A DNA stretch of 64,000 nt from Paenibacillus sp. VTT E-133291 (GTDB lineage Bacteria > Bacillota > Bacilli > Paenibacillales > Paenibacillaceae), in the NCBI RefSeq assembly GCF_002264395.1, contig NZ_NFVA01000021.1:1-64000 (forward strand), given 5' to 3'. Under the pieces are notes generated by a model, which was not told the DNA's origin, did not search any database, and saw only the letters and a program-made list of their open reading frames with translations. Position numbers and translations under genes: made by a program. Below, in pieces: positions 47,961 through 57,301 of the stretch (its first letter is position 1; each line of letters opens with the position of its first letter).

Positions 47961-48007
47961 CCAATGCCTTTATGAGTCAAGCTTGTTATAGAGCAGTGAA
48001 CAACTTC

Positions 48008-48035
48008 AAGACGGTCAAACCGTCTTATTTTTTTT
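48008..48035 (+). terminator. Terminator after ydjO
   Basis: Stem AAGACGGT/ACCGTCTT with three-base loop and a long T run. Confidence 0.88.
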
Positions 48036-48052
48036 GCTTTTTTTAAGGTAAA

Positions 48053-48070
48053 TTGTGATTTTTGTCACAA
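48053..48070. promoter_or_regulatory. Rex operator upstream of cydA
   Basis: TTGTGA-N6-TCACAA, perfect six-base arms, the binding pattern of the NADH-sensing repressor Rex. It is about 95 bases upstream of the cydA -10 box. Confidence 0.8.
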
Positions 48071-48104
48071 ATCATTTGAATTTTACCGTTAATAGTACCC
48101 CTTT

Positions 48105-48153
48105 GTGTGACATATATCACAAAATAACGTCTAAATTTTTGACACAATATAAT
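48105..48153 (+). promoter_or_regulatory. Second Rex/Fnr-type site and -10 box of cydA
   Basis: TGTGA-CATATA-TCACA (48106-48121) fits the Fnr/CRP palindrome and, with one mismatch, the Rex operator. TATAAT follows at 48148-48153 without a proper -35, as expected for an activator-dependent promoter. The centre of the site is about 46 bases before the predicted start of transcription, slightly further than the classical -41.5. Confidence 0.6.
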
Positions 48154-48183
48154 TAACGAAAAGGGGAGAAGGAAGGGACAAAT

Positions 48184-49578
48184 ATGGATACAGTAATGCT
48201 GTCGCGTATACAATTTGCGTCGACGACAATATTCCACTATTTCTTTGTACCGGTATCAATCGGACTAGCGCTCTTGATTGCGATTATGGAGACCATGTAC
48301 GTTAGAAAAGGCAATGAAGAGTACAAAAGAATGGCGCAGTTCTGGGGAAAGCTGTTTCTCATCAACTTTGCAGTAGGGGTAGTTACAGGGATTTTGCAGG
48401 AATTTCAGTTCGGCATGAACTGGTCTGATTATTCACGTTTTGTGGGTGATGTATTCGGGGCTCCGCTTGCAGTTGAAGCATTGGCAGCCTTTTTTCTGGA
48501 GTCTACTTTTATTGGAATCTGGATATTCGGCTGGGACAAAGTGTCCAAGAGAGTGCACCTATTGTCCATCTGGCTGGTAGCATTCGGAACGATGTTATCT
48601 GCTTTCTGGATCCTAGCAGCGAACTCTTTTATGCAGCATCCTGTGGGTTTTGCGATTAATAATGGACGTGCAGAAATGAATGATTTCTTCGCGCTGATTA
48701 CGAACGGACAATTGCTGGTTGAATTCCCGCACACGGTTCTTGCTGCGTATGCAACAGGCGCCTTCCTCGTAACGGGGATTAGTGCGTACAAGATATTGAA
48801 GAAACAAGATGTATCTTTTTTTAAGAAATCTTTTCAAATTGCAGCGATCGTAGGGATCATTTCTTCGATTGGTGTAGCAGTGGCAGGTCATGCGCAAGCA
48901 CAGTATTTGGTTGAAACTCAACCTATGAAGATGGCGGCTTCCGAAGGACTGTGGGGTAAGAGTGGTGACCCAGCACCTTGGACCGTATGGGCAAATATTG
49001 ATCCTGAGAAGCAAGAAAGTACAGGTGAATTTCAAATTCCGTACATGCTGAGCTTCCTTTCATACAGTAAATTTTCCGGTGAAGTTAAAGGTATGCTTGA
49101 GCTGCAGGCTGAGTATGAGCAAACCTATGGCCCCGGTGACTATATTCCACCTGTACGTACGACATTCTGGAGTTTCCGGATCATGGTTCTAGCAGGAACG
49201 TTAATGATTGTACTGGGTATGTACGCAATGTATTTAATGTGGCGCAAAAAGATGGACCGTCCTAACACTTGGTTTATGCGGTTTATGTTATGGGGACTAT
49301 TGCTTCCTCCAATCGCGAATACAGCGGGGTGGGTCATGACCGAATTCGGGCGTCAGCCATGGACGGTATTCGGACTGATGACAACGGAAGACAGTGTGTC
49401 ACCTAATATTACGAGTGGTCAGGTTCTATTCTCTGTTATTTCTTTTACAGCGATTTACGCCATTCTCGGATTAGTTCTGATTGGTTTGTTTATGAAAGTG
49501 ATTAAAAAAGGTCCTTATGCGATGGATAACGATCACGGGGATTCGCATGATCCATATAACGAGGAGGGCGCCCAATGA
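48184..49578 (+). CDS. cydA: Cytochrome bd ubiquinol oxidase subunit I
   Basis: 464 aa membrane protein. Haem ligands: His in the first membrane segment (RIQFASTTIFHYFFVPVSIG), a later His (AGHAQAQYLVETQPMKMAA) and Met in the GMNW region. The quinol loop holds the KGMLELQ block, and the sequence GRQPWTVFGLMTTEDSVSP is typical. High-affinity oxygen reduction under low oxygen. Overlaps cydB by four bases. Confidence 0.97.
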   Translation: MDTVMLSRIQFASTTIFHYFFVPVSIGLALLIAIMETMYVRKGNEEYKRMAQFWGKLFLINFAVGVVTGILQEFQFGMNWSDYSRFVGDVFGAPLAVEALAAFFLESTFIGIWIFGWDKVSKRVHLLSIWLVAFGTMLSAFWILAANSFMQHPVGFAINNGRAEMNDFFALITNGQLLVEFPHTVLAAYATGAFLVTGISAYKILKKQDVSFFKKSFQIAAIVGIISSIGVAVAGHAQAQYLVETQPMKMAASEGLWGKSGDPAPWTVWANIDPEKQESTGEFQIPYMLSFLSYSKFSGEVKGMLELQAEYEQTYGPGDYIPPVRTTFWSFRIMVLAGTLMIVLGMYAMYLMWRKKMDRPNTWFMRFMLWGLLLPPIANTAGWVMTEFGRQPWTVFGLMTTEDSVSPNITSGQVLFSVISFTAIYAILGLVLIGLFMKVIKKGPYAMDNDHGDSHDPYNEEGAQ

Positions 49579-50591
49579 TTTCTCTTAATGAATTGTGGTT
49601 TGTGCTCATTGCAGTTCTGTTTATAGGGTTCTTCTTCCTGGAGGGTTTCGATTTCGGCGTAGGGATGGAAACACAAATTCTGGCTAAAAATGATACAGAG
49701 CGTCGGATTTTGATTAACTCGATCGGACCCTTCTGGGATGGAAATGAGGTATGGCTAATTACTGCTGCGGGTGCAATGTTTGCGGCTTTCCCTGAGTGGT
49801 ATGCAACATTGTTTAGTGGATTCTATATTCCTTTTGTCTTTGCTTTATTAGCTTTGATTGCACGTGGTGTTGCTTTTGAATTCAGAGGCAAACGGGATTC
49901 TGTAGCTTGGAAAAAAACTTGGGATGTGTGCATCTTTTTCGGCAGCTTCCTCCCACCGTTCCTCCTTGCTGTGGTGTTCGCCAGCTTCATCAAAGGTTTG
50001 CCGATTGATGGGGATATGCAAATGTACGCAGGTTTTACTGATATCGTAAATGTGTATACCGTAGTGGCTGGTGTGACTGTTGTTCTTCTTTGCTTGGTAC
50101 ATGGACTAATGTTCACTACCCTGCGTACAGTAGGTGATCTACAGGCTCGTGCTCGAAAAATGGCGCAAAGATTGCTTTTGCCACTTGGAGCTTTATTGCT
50201 TGCTTTCGTGGTAATGACTTATTATATGACTGATATTTTCGAACAACGTGGTTTAGTTCTTATGATTATAGTAGCGCTAGGAATTATCGCATTCATATTA
50301 TCGGGTTATTTCATGACAAAGAAGAAGGATGGCTATGCTTTTGGCATGACAGGAGCGGTAATAGCATTGTCCGTGACTTCTATCTTTGTAGGATTGTTCC
50401 CACGTGTTATGATTAGTTCAATAGATCAAGCCTTTAATTTGACAATCACTAATGCGGCTTCCGGTCATTACTCTTTAAAGGTAATGACGATTGTGGCACT
50501 GACCATCCTTCCATTCGTATTGGGATATCAGATTTGGAGTTACTTTGTCTTTCATAAACGCGTTCACGAGAAGGAGCATCTTGAATACTGA
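49575..50591 (+). CDS. cydB: Cytochrome bd ubiquinol oxidase subunit II
   Basis: 338 aa with eight or nine membrane helices; start WFVLIAVLFIGFFFLEGFDFGVGM and FWDGNEVWLITAAGAMFAAFPEWYA are diagnostic. It partners CydA in the membrane. One-base overlap with cydD. Confidence 0.97.
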   Translation: MISLNELWFVLIAVLFIGFFFLEGFDFGVGMETQILAKNDTERRILINSIGPFWDGNEVWLITAAGAMFAAFPEWYATLFSGFYIPFVFALLALIARGVAFEFRGKRDSVAWKKTWDVCIFFGSFLPPFLLAVVFASFIKGLPIDGDMQMYAGFTDIVNVYTVVAGVTVVLLCLVHGLMFTTLRTVGDLQARARKMAQRLLLPLGALLLAFVVMTYYMTDIFEQRGLVLMIIVALGIIAFILSGYFMTKKKDGYAFGMTGAVIALSVTSIFVGLFPRVMISSIDQAFNLTITNAASGHYSLKVMTIVALTILPFVLGYQIWSYFVFHKRVHEKEHLEY

Positions 50592-52357
50592 TGGATAAAA
50601 ATTTGCTTGGGTATAAAGGAGTTAAGCCGGTCTTTCTGATCGTTGGTCTCCTTACCCTGGTGCAAAGCTTGTCCATACTTCTGCTGGCCAAATGGCTGGC
50701 AGAAGTTATCTCTGCGCTATTTGCGGGAGAACCTCTGAAGGAACAATGGGCTACTTCGCTATTGTTCCTTCTTGCATTTCTAGTGCGCCATGCTTGCGCC
50801 ATGCTGATGAGCCGTATCTCTTACCGCTTTGCGGAAGCAACGGGCAGCAATATGCGGAGGGAAATGATGGATAAGCTCTTCCAGCTCGGACCCAGAATGG
50901 TGGGCGGGCGTGGAACCGGGGATCTTGTTACACTTGTGCTGGAAGGCGTAACAAAGTTCCGCACATATCTGGAAGCGATTATCCCTAGAATGGTAGGGAT
51001 GTCAATTACACCGATTTTGGTACTTATTTATATCTACAAGATGGATACTGCGAGTGGGATTATTCTTACGATTACCATGCCAATTATTATTGTTTTTATG
51101 ATTTTGATCGGGATGACCGCTCGCAAGCAGATGGACCGTCAGCTGAAATCTTATCGCACATTGTCTAATCATTTTGTGGATTCCCTCCGTGGGCTAGAGA
51201 CGCTGAAATTTCTGGGCCGCAGTCGTAGTCATAGCAAGAGTATTGCTACGGTCAGCGATCGATATCGCTCGGCGACGATGCGAACCCTGCGAGTAGCCTT
51301 TTTGTCCTCGTTTGCTCTGGACTTCTTTACAATGTTATCGGTTGCTTCCGTAGCGGTAAGTCTTGGGTTGCGGCTGGTGAACGATCAGATGACTCTTGTT
51401 ACGGGCTTAACCATTCTGATCTTGGCGCCGGAATATTTCCTGCCTGTCAGACTGGTAGGTTCAGATTTCCATGCTACTTTGGATGGGAAGGAAGCCGCTG
51501 AAGCAATGAAGAGTATCATAGACCAGGAAGAAGTGAAGGCTGAAGTAATAGGTTCAAACGGTAATCAAACCTTGGATTCAGTATCAAAAACATCCGAAGA
51601 GATATTCACTTGGCATGAGAATAGCGTGCTCACATTAAAGGAAGTCAGTGTGAAATATGAGGAAGCGGGCCTTTCTTCGCTGGAAGCGGTGAACCTGCAA
51701 TTTAAAGGAGCAAGTAAAATTGGGATTATCGGAGAGAGTGGGGCCGGTAAATCTACACTAGTCGATATCTTGGGTGGTTTCTTACACCCTACTTCAGGAA
51801 GTATCACAGTAAACGGTACAAAGGTTAGCGCATTAACGGATGAGGCTTGGCGAAAGCAGACCTCGTATATCCCGCAGCGCCCTTATATTTTTAGCGGTAC
51901 ATTGGCTGATAATATTCGCTTCTATTACCCTGAAGCTTCTATGGAAGCTGTGGCTGCAGCTGTGAAAGCTACCGGATTATCAGAGCTGGTGGCAACCCTT
52001 CCGAATGGTCTGGATGAGATGATCGGCGGCGGGGGTCGTTCGTTCAGTGGTGGGCAGGAGCAGCGTGTAGCCTTAGCCCGGGCCTTACTCAGCAGTCGTC
52101 CGATTATGTTATTAGACGAGCCAACGGCACATCTGGATATTGAAACCGAATATGAGCTGAAGGAGACGATGGTGCCTCTTTTTGAAGGAAAGCTGGTCTT
52201 CCTGGCTACACATCGCCTGCACTGGATGCTTGATATGGACATGATTGTAGTAATGAAGCAAGGACAAGTGGCAGAAATCGGTACCCATCAGGAGTTGCTT
52301 GCCCGCAAGGGTGCGTATTATGAATTGATTGGGTCGCAATTGGAGGGAATCCATTGA
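50591..52357 (+). CDS. cydD: Thiol reductant ABC exporter subunit CydD
   Basis: 588 aa: six-helix membrane domain (1-310) then ABC domain with Walker A GESGAGKSTLVD (about 380), signature SFSGGQEQR, and Walker B IMLLDEPTAHLD. CydDC exports cysteine/glutathione or handles haem so that cytochrome bd can assemble. Four-base overlap with cydC. Confidence 0.93.
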   Translation: MDKNLLGYKGVKPVFLIVGLLTLVQSLSILLLAKWLAEVISALFAGEPLKEQWATSLLFLLAFLVRHACAMLMSRISYRFAEATGSNMRREMMDKLFQLGPRMVGGRGTGDLVTLVLEGVTKFRTYLEAIIPRMVGMSITPILVLIYIYKMDTASGIILTITMPIIIVFMILIGMTARKQMDRQLKSYRTLSNHFVDSLRGLETLKFLGRSRSHSKSIATVSDRYRSATMRTLRVAFLSSFALDFFTMLSVASVAVSLGLRLVNDQMTLVTGLTILILAPEYFLPVRLVGSDFHATLDGKEAAEAMKSIIDQEEVKAEVIGSNGNQTLDSVSKTSEEIFTWHENSVLTLKEVSVKYEEAGLSSLEAVNLQFKGASKIGIIGESGAGKSTLVDILGGFLHPTSGSITVNGTKVSALTDEAWRKQTSYIPQRPYIFSGTLADNIRFYYPEASMEAVAAAVKATGLSELVATLPNGLDEMIGGGGRSFSGGQEQRVALARALLSSRPIMLLDEPTAHLDIETEYELKETMVPLFEGKLVFLATHRLHWMLDMDMIVVMKQGQVAEIGTHQELLARKGAYYELIGSQLEGIH

Positions 52358-54111
52358 AACGTGAAGGATGGTTTGCTCCGTATGTATCGTCGTATTTTTG
52401 GCGTTTTGTGCTTATTATTGCGCTTGGGGCGTTGACGATTTTTACCGCCTCATCATTAATGTATACTTCAGGATTTCTGATCTCAAAAGCATCTACACCG
52501 GTTGAAAATATTCTAATGATCTATGTACCGATTGTGGGTGTGCGTACGTTCGGGACGAGTCGGGCTGTAATTCATTATGTGGAACGCCTAGTTGGGCATG
52601 ACACGATTTTGCGAATTCTATCTAAGATGCGTGTGCGTTTGTACAATATTTTGGAGCCACAGGCTTTGTTCCTGTCGTCACGCTTCCGCACTGGGGATAT
52701 TCTCGGGATGCTTGCGGATGACATTGAATATTTGCAAAATGTATATCTGCGCACCGTGTTTCCAAGCATCATTGCTTTGCTGATTTATGGAGCAGCTGTG
52801 ATTGCACTGGGTACTTTTGATATCGCTTTTGCGTTATTGATGGCTCTGTATATATTGGTGTTAGTGGTGGTGCTACCGTTCTTATCTTTGTTGTTCACAC
52901 AGAAGCGCCAACGTGAAGTGAAAGTAGAGCGTAATCGTCTCTATCAAAAGCTGACTGACGCCGTGCTTGGCATGGGTGATTGGGTCATTAGTGGACGGCA
53001 AAGCCAGTTCGTAGAGACGTATGAAGCAGATGAGAGAAAAGTGGCTCAAACCGATGCAGCGTTACGCAGTTGGGCACGTCTTCGCACATTCATTGGGCAA
53101 GCGGTAATTGGGGTTGGTGTGCTTTCAATGCTGTATTGGGCTGCTGGAGAATTTGCGGATGGTGCGATTGCGGGTACGTTGATTGCGGCGTTCGTATTGG
53201 TTGTTTTTCCTGTTGCAGATGCCTTTCTGCCAGTGTCCGAAGCGGTGGAGAAAATCCCACAGTACCGTAACTCCTTGGAGCGGTTGTCTGGTGTAGATGG
53301 ACATGGGCAGAACATCGTGTCTAAAAAAGCATCTGTATCTGTAGTCGATGCTCTACCTCATGCGATGAAGAGTACTCACATCAGGCTCGAAAAGGTAGGT
53401 TACCATTATGGATCAGCGGATAACTGGTCGGTTCGCGATCTCAGCCTCGATATTCCACAAGGTAAAAAGATTGCGATCATCGGCCGAAGTGGTGCGGGTA
53501 AATCGACGTTATTGAAGGCGATTCAAGGTGTTATTGAACCCTCAGCAGGCTCGGTTATGATTAATGGTCTCGCTGCTGCGGCTTATGGTGAACATATTCC
53601 TTCTATTATTGCGGTGTTAAATCAGAGCCCCCACTTATTCGATACTACGGTAGCGAACAATATTCGTATGGGTGATCCGAAGGCTTCCGAACAAGCGATC
53701 AAGGAAGCTGGAGCATTAGCGAAAATGGATACGTTGATCTCCTCGTTGCCAGATGGATATGATACCTTTGTCCGTGAAGCGGGGCAACGTTTCTCGGGTG
53801 GGGAGCGCCAGCGGATAGCGTTAGCTCGTATTTTGCTGCAAAATACACCTGTCGTCATTCTCGACGAACCGACTGTAGGGCTGGACCCGCGGACGGAACG
53901 TGATCTTTTGAAGACAATGTTCGAAGCCATGAAGGGTAAGTCACTAATTTGGGTAACGCATCATTTGGTCGGTGCGGAGCAGATGGATGAAGTGATTTTT
54001 ATGGAAAACGGCTCGGTAGAAATGCGTGGAACCCATGCGGAACTGATGAAAAAAGAACCACGTTACCGCAGATTGTATGAGCTGGATCGTCCGATGGAGT
54101 TTATAGGGTAG
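52354..54111 (+). CDS. cydC: Thiol reductant ABC exporter subunit CydC
   Basis: 585 aa, same architecture as CydD: membrane domain then ATPase with Walker A GRSGAGKSTLLK, signature RFSGGERQR, Walker B VVILDEPTVGLD, and H-loop WVTHHLVG. Forms a heterodimer with CydD. Last gene of the cyd operon. Confidence 0.93.
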   Translation: MKREGWFAPYVSSYFWRFVLIIALGALTIFTASSLMYTSGFLISKASTPVENILMIYVPIVGVRTFGTSRAVIHYVERLVGHDTILRILSKMRVRLYNILEPQALFLSSRFRTGDILGMLADDIEYLQNVYLRTVFPSIIALLIYGAAVIALGTFDIAFALLMALYILVLVVVLPFLSLLFTQKRQREVKVERNRLYQKLTDAVLGMGDWVISGRQSQFVETYEADERKVAQTDAALRSWARLRTFIGQAVIGVGVLSMLYWAAGEFADGAIAGTLIAAFVLVVFPVADAFLPVSEAVEKIPQYRNSLERLSGVDGHGQNIVSKKASVSVVDALPHAMKSTHIRLEKVGYHYGSADNWSVRDLSLDIPQGKKIAIIGRSGAGKSTLLKAIQGVIEPSAGSVMINGLAAAAYGEHIPSIIAVLNQSPHLFDTTVANNIRMGDPKASEQAIKEAGALAKMDTLISSLPDGYDTFVREAGQRFSGGERQRIALARILLQNTPVVILDEPTVGLDPRTERDLLKTMFEAMKGKSLIWVTHHLVGAEQMDEVIFMENGSVEMRGTHAELMKKEPRYRRLYELDRPMEFIG

Positions 54112-54164
54112 GATGGGGAGTTTTGAGATAATATGATATATAAAATAGAGAGGTATGCGTGTAG

Positions 54165-54204
54165 AGATTCCTTTTGCCCATTGGGGTGAGAGGAATCTTT
54201 TTTT
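54165..54204 (+). terminator. Terminator of the cyd operon
   Basis: AGATTCCT/AGGAATCT stem with inner CCC/GGG, then seven T residues. Confidence 0.85.
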
Positions 54205-54342
54205 GTAGGAGGGCAAGAATATAGACAATGGATGAACAGATCGCTGGAATCGGCAGATAGGAGTTCCTTTTTCGTGGGAAGTATGGTAGAACAATAGAAG
54301 GAGTATTAGGCCGTAGCGGCACAGAAAGGGATGCTTGGTTGA

Positions 54343-54510
54343 ATGTATGTAGTATGTAAAGAACATGTAGAATTAGCCATCGACAAATTTGTGGACGAGT
54401 ATGAGGATGCACCAGATATTGTGGACTTGAAGGAGACCGAGTTCTCGGACTGGGACCCGCCGGCCAAATGTGTGGAATGTGAGAAGAATGCGGAATATTT
54501 GGTGGTCTAA
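54343..54510 (+). CDS. CxxH/CxxC protein, YyzF family
   Basis: Found by direct translation: 55 aa, MYVVCKEHVELAIDKFVDEY..., with CKEH near the start and CVECEKNAEY near the end. The CxxH and CxxC pairs probably bind one metal ion. An in-frame stop lies just upstream, so the ATG at 54343 is the only start; the ribosome site is weak (AAAGGG 12 bases away). In Bacillus yyzF also lies near rlmH. Confidence 0.85.
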   Translation: MYVVCKEHVELAIDKFVDEYEDAPDIVDLKETEFSDWDPPAKCVECEKNAEYLVV

Positions 54511-54527
54511 AGACCGTTAAGACTTAT

Positions 54528-54570
54528 AAAAAACACCTTGCAGTCCCGTAATGGGCTGTAAGGTGTTTTT
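54528..54570. terminator. Bidirectional terminator between yyzF and the MFS gene
   Basis: AAAAACACCTTGCAGTCCC pairs with GGGCTGTAAGGTGTTTTT around a short loop, T-rich in both directions; it serves the two convergent genes. Confidence 0.88.
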
Positions 54571-54604
54571 GCGTTTAATACTGTATGGAATTAAAGGATT
54601 AATC

Positions 54605-56017
54605 TTAGGCATCTGCTGCGTCTGCCATGTTGGCTGGTGAACCCCCGCGGTTGCTCTTGCGGTAGAGAATGGCTGAGATGATGGCAAGCAGTGCGGCAAT
54701 CGAGAGTCCCCAGTAAATGTTGGAGTAGGCCGTCCAGAGCGGCAGCCCGCGCTGCCATTCGAGTGCGCTTGCGGCCATAGCTACGCTGAAGGCACCGCTA
54801 AAGAATTGCAGCAATTGGAACAGTCCCATTCCGGAGCCGATCTGCGAAGATGGCAGAATCCGAGAGATTTCATTGGAGACACTACTGGACAACGTCGTGA
54901 AGGCAAGACTCATAATCATATAGATGAGCATGACGGCAACCCAGGATCGCCCGGCAAAAAAAGCGAACAGTACAGTAGCGGTCAGCACTAGCAGTGGAGC
55001 AAAGCGTAAAATCCCTGCATTACCATAACGGTCGATGATTCTTCCGACGGAACGGGATACGAAAATGGCGAGCAGCGAGCCCGGAAAGATCACAAGTCCA
55101 GCATGGCTTGCGCTGAAGCCAAAGCGATGAGTCAGAATCTGTGGCAGCAGGAACAGGGTAGCGAAGCTGCACAGATAGGAGGCGATTCCGACCAGCGCCA
55201 GGACGAGATAGGAGCGGTTGCGGAAAAGCGCAGGCAGCACAAAAGGGTCTGGCGTGCTGCGGATGCGGCCAACAAATAAAGCAATGGCTACAATTCCGGC
55301 GACCAAGGCCACCCACAGCCCACTGGTTAGGAACAGCAGCAGCCCAGTGGTGCCGACGCCCAAGAGCAGCCCACCAAGGACATCGAAGGAGCCACGTGTG
55401 GGTACCTCTTTGGGCAGCAGGATAAGGAACAGCGGCACGAGAAGCAAAATTGCTGCTGTAACAGCGAACAACCAGATCCAGCCGAGATATTCGACGATGG
55501 CTCCGCCCGCTACCGGCCCAAGCCCTAGACCGAGTGAAACGGCTGACATAATCGTCGCCATCGCTTTTCCCCGACGGGCTTGTGGAATATAGCGGGTAAA
55601 CAGGACAAGCGATAAGGACATGACTGCGCCCGCGCCCGACGCTTGTAGAATGCGTACGATTAGCAGAAAGACAAAGTTGGTGCTGAAAAATCCAGCAACA
55701 GCCGCAAAACCTAGCGTCAACAGCCCGATTACTAACAGGCGGCGGATCGGCAGAAAGTCAGAGAGACGACTGTACGTGATGGAGGCAATTGAGAACATAA
55801 TGGAATACCCGGTAACAATCCAAGAAGCGGATGCAGCCGTAATCCCAAAGGCTTCAGTTACATCAGGCAGTGCCAGATTGAACATGGCCGTATTCATGAT
55901 GACGAGAACTACAGCGATGCTGAACAGCAGAGTCAGCAAGCCTTCCCGTGGAAGAGTCGCTTCCGGAGCGGAGGCTTCATGATCCGCGTTTGCGGAAAGG
56001 TTATTTACAGAAGTCAT
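54605..56017 (-). CDS. MFS drug exporter (14-helix DHA2-like)
   Basis: 470 aa, highly hydrophobic with about 14 segments. Motif C-like GLGLGPVAGGAIVEYLGWIWLF and motif A-like YSRLSDFLPIRRLLVIGLLTLG resemble the EmrB/QacA and TetA(L) group of proton-coupled exporters. Substrate unknown. Coding DNA is visibly richer in G+C than its neighbours. Divergent from an ArsR-type regulator that probably controls it. Confidence 0.88.
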   Translation of the reverse strand: MTSVNNLSANADHEASAPEATLPREGLLTLLFSIAVVLVIMNTAMFNLALPDVTEAFGITAASASWIVTGYSIMFSIASITYSRLSDFLPIRRLLVIGLLTLGFAAVAGFFSTNFVFLLIVRILQASGAGAVMSLSLVLFTRYIPQARRGKAMATIMSAVSLGLGLGPVAGGAIVEYLGWIWLFAVTAAILLLVPLFLILLPKEVPTRGSFDVLGGLLLGVGTTGLLLFLTSGLWVALVAGIVAIALFVGRIRSTPDPFVLPALFRNRSYLVLALVGIASYLCSFATLFLLPQILTHRFGFSASHAGLVIFPGSLLAIFVSRSVGRIIDRYGNAGILRFAPLLVLTATVLFAFFAGRSWVAVMLIYMIMSLAFTTLSSSVSNEISRILPSSQIGSGMGLFQLLQFFSGAFSVAMAASALEWQRGLPLWTAYSNIYWGLSIAALLAIISAILYRKSNRGGSPANMADAADA

Positions 56018-56049
56018 GTGTGAAGCACTCCTTTTATTATTGTTTAATA

Positions 56050-56067
56050 GTTCGATTACTTACGAAC
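56050..56067. promoter_or_regulatory. Candidate operator between the MFS and ArsR genes
   Basis: Inverted repeat GTTCG-N8-CGAAC in the 141-base divergent intergenic region, 33 bases before the MFS start. Probable ArsR-type repressor site. Confidence 0.45.
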
Positions 56068-56158
56068 AATTGAAATATAGCATGCGTTGATATAAAATGC
56101 AATTAGGAACAACAATATTTTTTTCGTATGAATTGTAGGACAAAGGGGATAATCATCC

Positions 56159-56509
56159 ATGAAAATACTATTTCATCCGGACCGCAAGGACATTCAGCTT
56201 GCTTCCATATTGTATGCGCTCAGCGATCCGATTCGCCTTCATATCGTCTCGGATATTCACTTAAATGGAGAGCAGGCTTGCAACGGCTTCAACGTTCCAA
56301 TTGCAAAGTCCACCATGTCCCACCATGCCCGTACTTTGCGTGAGTCAGGGGTAGTTTTTACGCGGGTACAAGGAACACAGCGCATACTGTCGCTGCGGAC
56401 GGAAGATCTTAACGCAAGGTTCCCAGGTTTGCTGGATTCCATATTAAGTGCTTATGAAGCTGGAGAAAAACCGGATTTTGCGATGGAGGAGCGGGAGGAA
56501 GGGAAGTAA
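56159..56509 (+). CDS. ArsR-family winged-helix regulator
   Basis: 116 aa. ALSDPIRLHIVSDI, then the recognition region VPIAKSTMSHHARTLRESGVVFTRVQGTQRILSLR, typical of ArsR proteins. Only one Cys is present (GEQACNGF), so metal sensing through a Cys cluster is unlikely; organic ligands are more probable. Divergent from the MFS exporter. Confidence 0.87.
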   Translation: MKILFHPDRKDIQLASILYALSDPIRLHIVSDIHLNGEQACNGFNVPIAKSTMSHHARTLRESGVVFTRVQGTQRILSLRTEDLNARFPGLLDSILSAYEAGEKPDFAMEEREEGK

Positions 56510-56652
56510 CGGATTGACCTATGAGGACAGGGAATACATGAAACACAAGATATATAAGGATTGGGCGAGAGAAGGTACTTACTAAAACTATAAGGGACGC
56601 CTAGAGCGCGTCCTTTTGCTATTTCTATAGAGGACTATAATAGGAGGTATTT

Positions 56653-57132
56653 ATGCTTATTCAACTTATTGGCGTAGGAAAATTGAAGGAAAAGTACTTG
56701 ATTAGTGGCATCGCAGAGTATGCTAAACGACTGACGCCGTACCTGAAATTTCAGGTGATTGAGGTGGCAGATGAAAAAGCGCCCGACTCTCTAAGCGAAG
56801 CAGAGGTCGGTATTGTTAAGGCGCGCGAGGGGGAACGCATCCTCGCGCACATTAAGAGCGAGGCGCATGTCATTGCGCTCGCGATCGACGGCAAGCTGTG
56901 GAGCTCGGAAGAGCTTGCCGCAGAAATTGACCGGCTCGGCACCTATGGGACGAGCCATGTCGTGTTCGTCATCGGAGGGAGCCATGGGCTCTCCGACGAG
57001 GTCATGCGCCGCGCGCAGCAGCGCATGAGCTTCGGGCGCATGACGCTGCCTCATCAGCTCATGCGCCTGGTGCTGGTGGAGCAGATTTATCGCGCGGTGA
57101 AGATAAATCGGGGGGAACCGTACCATAAATGA
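56653..57132 (+). CDS. rlmH: 23S rRNA (pseudouridine1915-N3)-methyltransferase RlmH
   Basis: 159 aa SPOUT methyltransferase. Seen: N-terminal [19 protein letters not shown]-binding knot [33 protein letters not shown], and terminal RGEPYHK. The protein is intact. The coding DNA changes sharply from about 45% G+C in the first 55 codons to roughly 65% after 56820. The last codons overlap a 23-bp repeat shared with the end of a 5.1-kb accessory block. In staphylococci this same spot (orfX) is the SCC integration site. Confidence 0.97.
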   Translation: MLIQLIGVGKLKEKYLISGIAEYAKRLTPYLKFQVIEVADEKAPDSLSEAEVGIVKAREGERILAHIKSEAHVIALAIDGKLWSSEELAAEIDRLGTYGTSHVVFVIGGSHGLSDEVMRRAQQRMSFGRMTLPHQLMRLVLVEQIYRAVKINRGEPYHK

Positions 57133-57140
57133 GGCGAAAA
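57118..57140 (+). repeat. Left terminal repeat of a putative rlmH-targeted element
   Basis: 23 bases starting CCGTACCATAAAT and ending GGCGAAAA, spanning the rlmH stop codon. The reverse complement of 62192-62214 matches it at 20 of 23 positions. The 161 bases after it hold a 28-codon frame from 57129 and nothing recognisable. Confidence 0.75.
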
Positions 57141-57301
57141 GGGGGTGAGCTACCCACGACTGGCGGAAAAGCCGAATTAAACGGGCTGCTGCGTGTTTCT
57201 TGGAGGTACAGATAAAGGGAAAGACCGGTTCAGTCCCTTGTCGTTTTCGAATATACAGCATGGACAGTGCCCAGAGAAGCGATCAAGTTAACGAGGCTTT
57301 A

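Noticed and set aside
55218-55592. Rightward frames opposite the MFS exporter
   Set aside because: G+C-rich coding DNA leaves few stops on the other strand; no ribosome sites or families.
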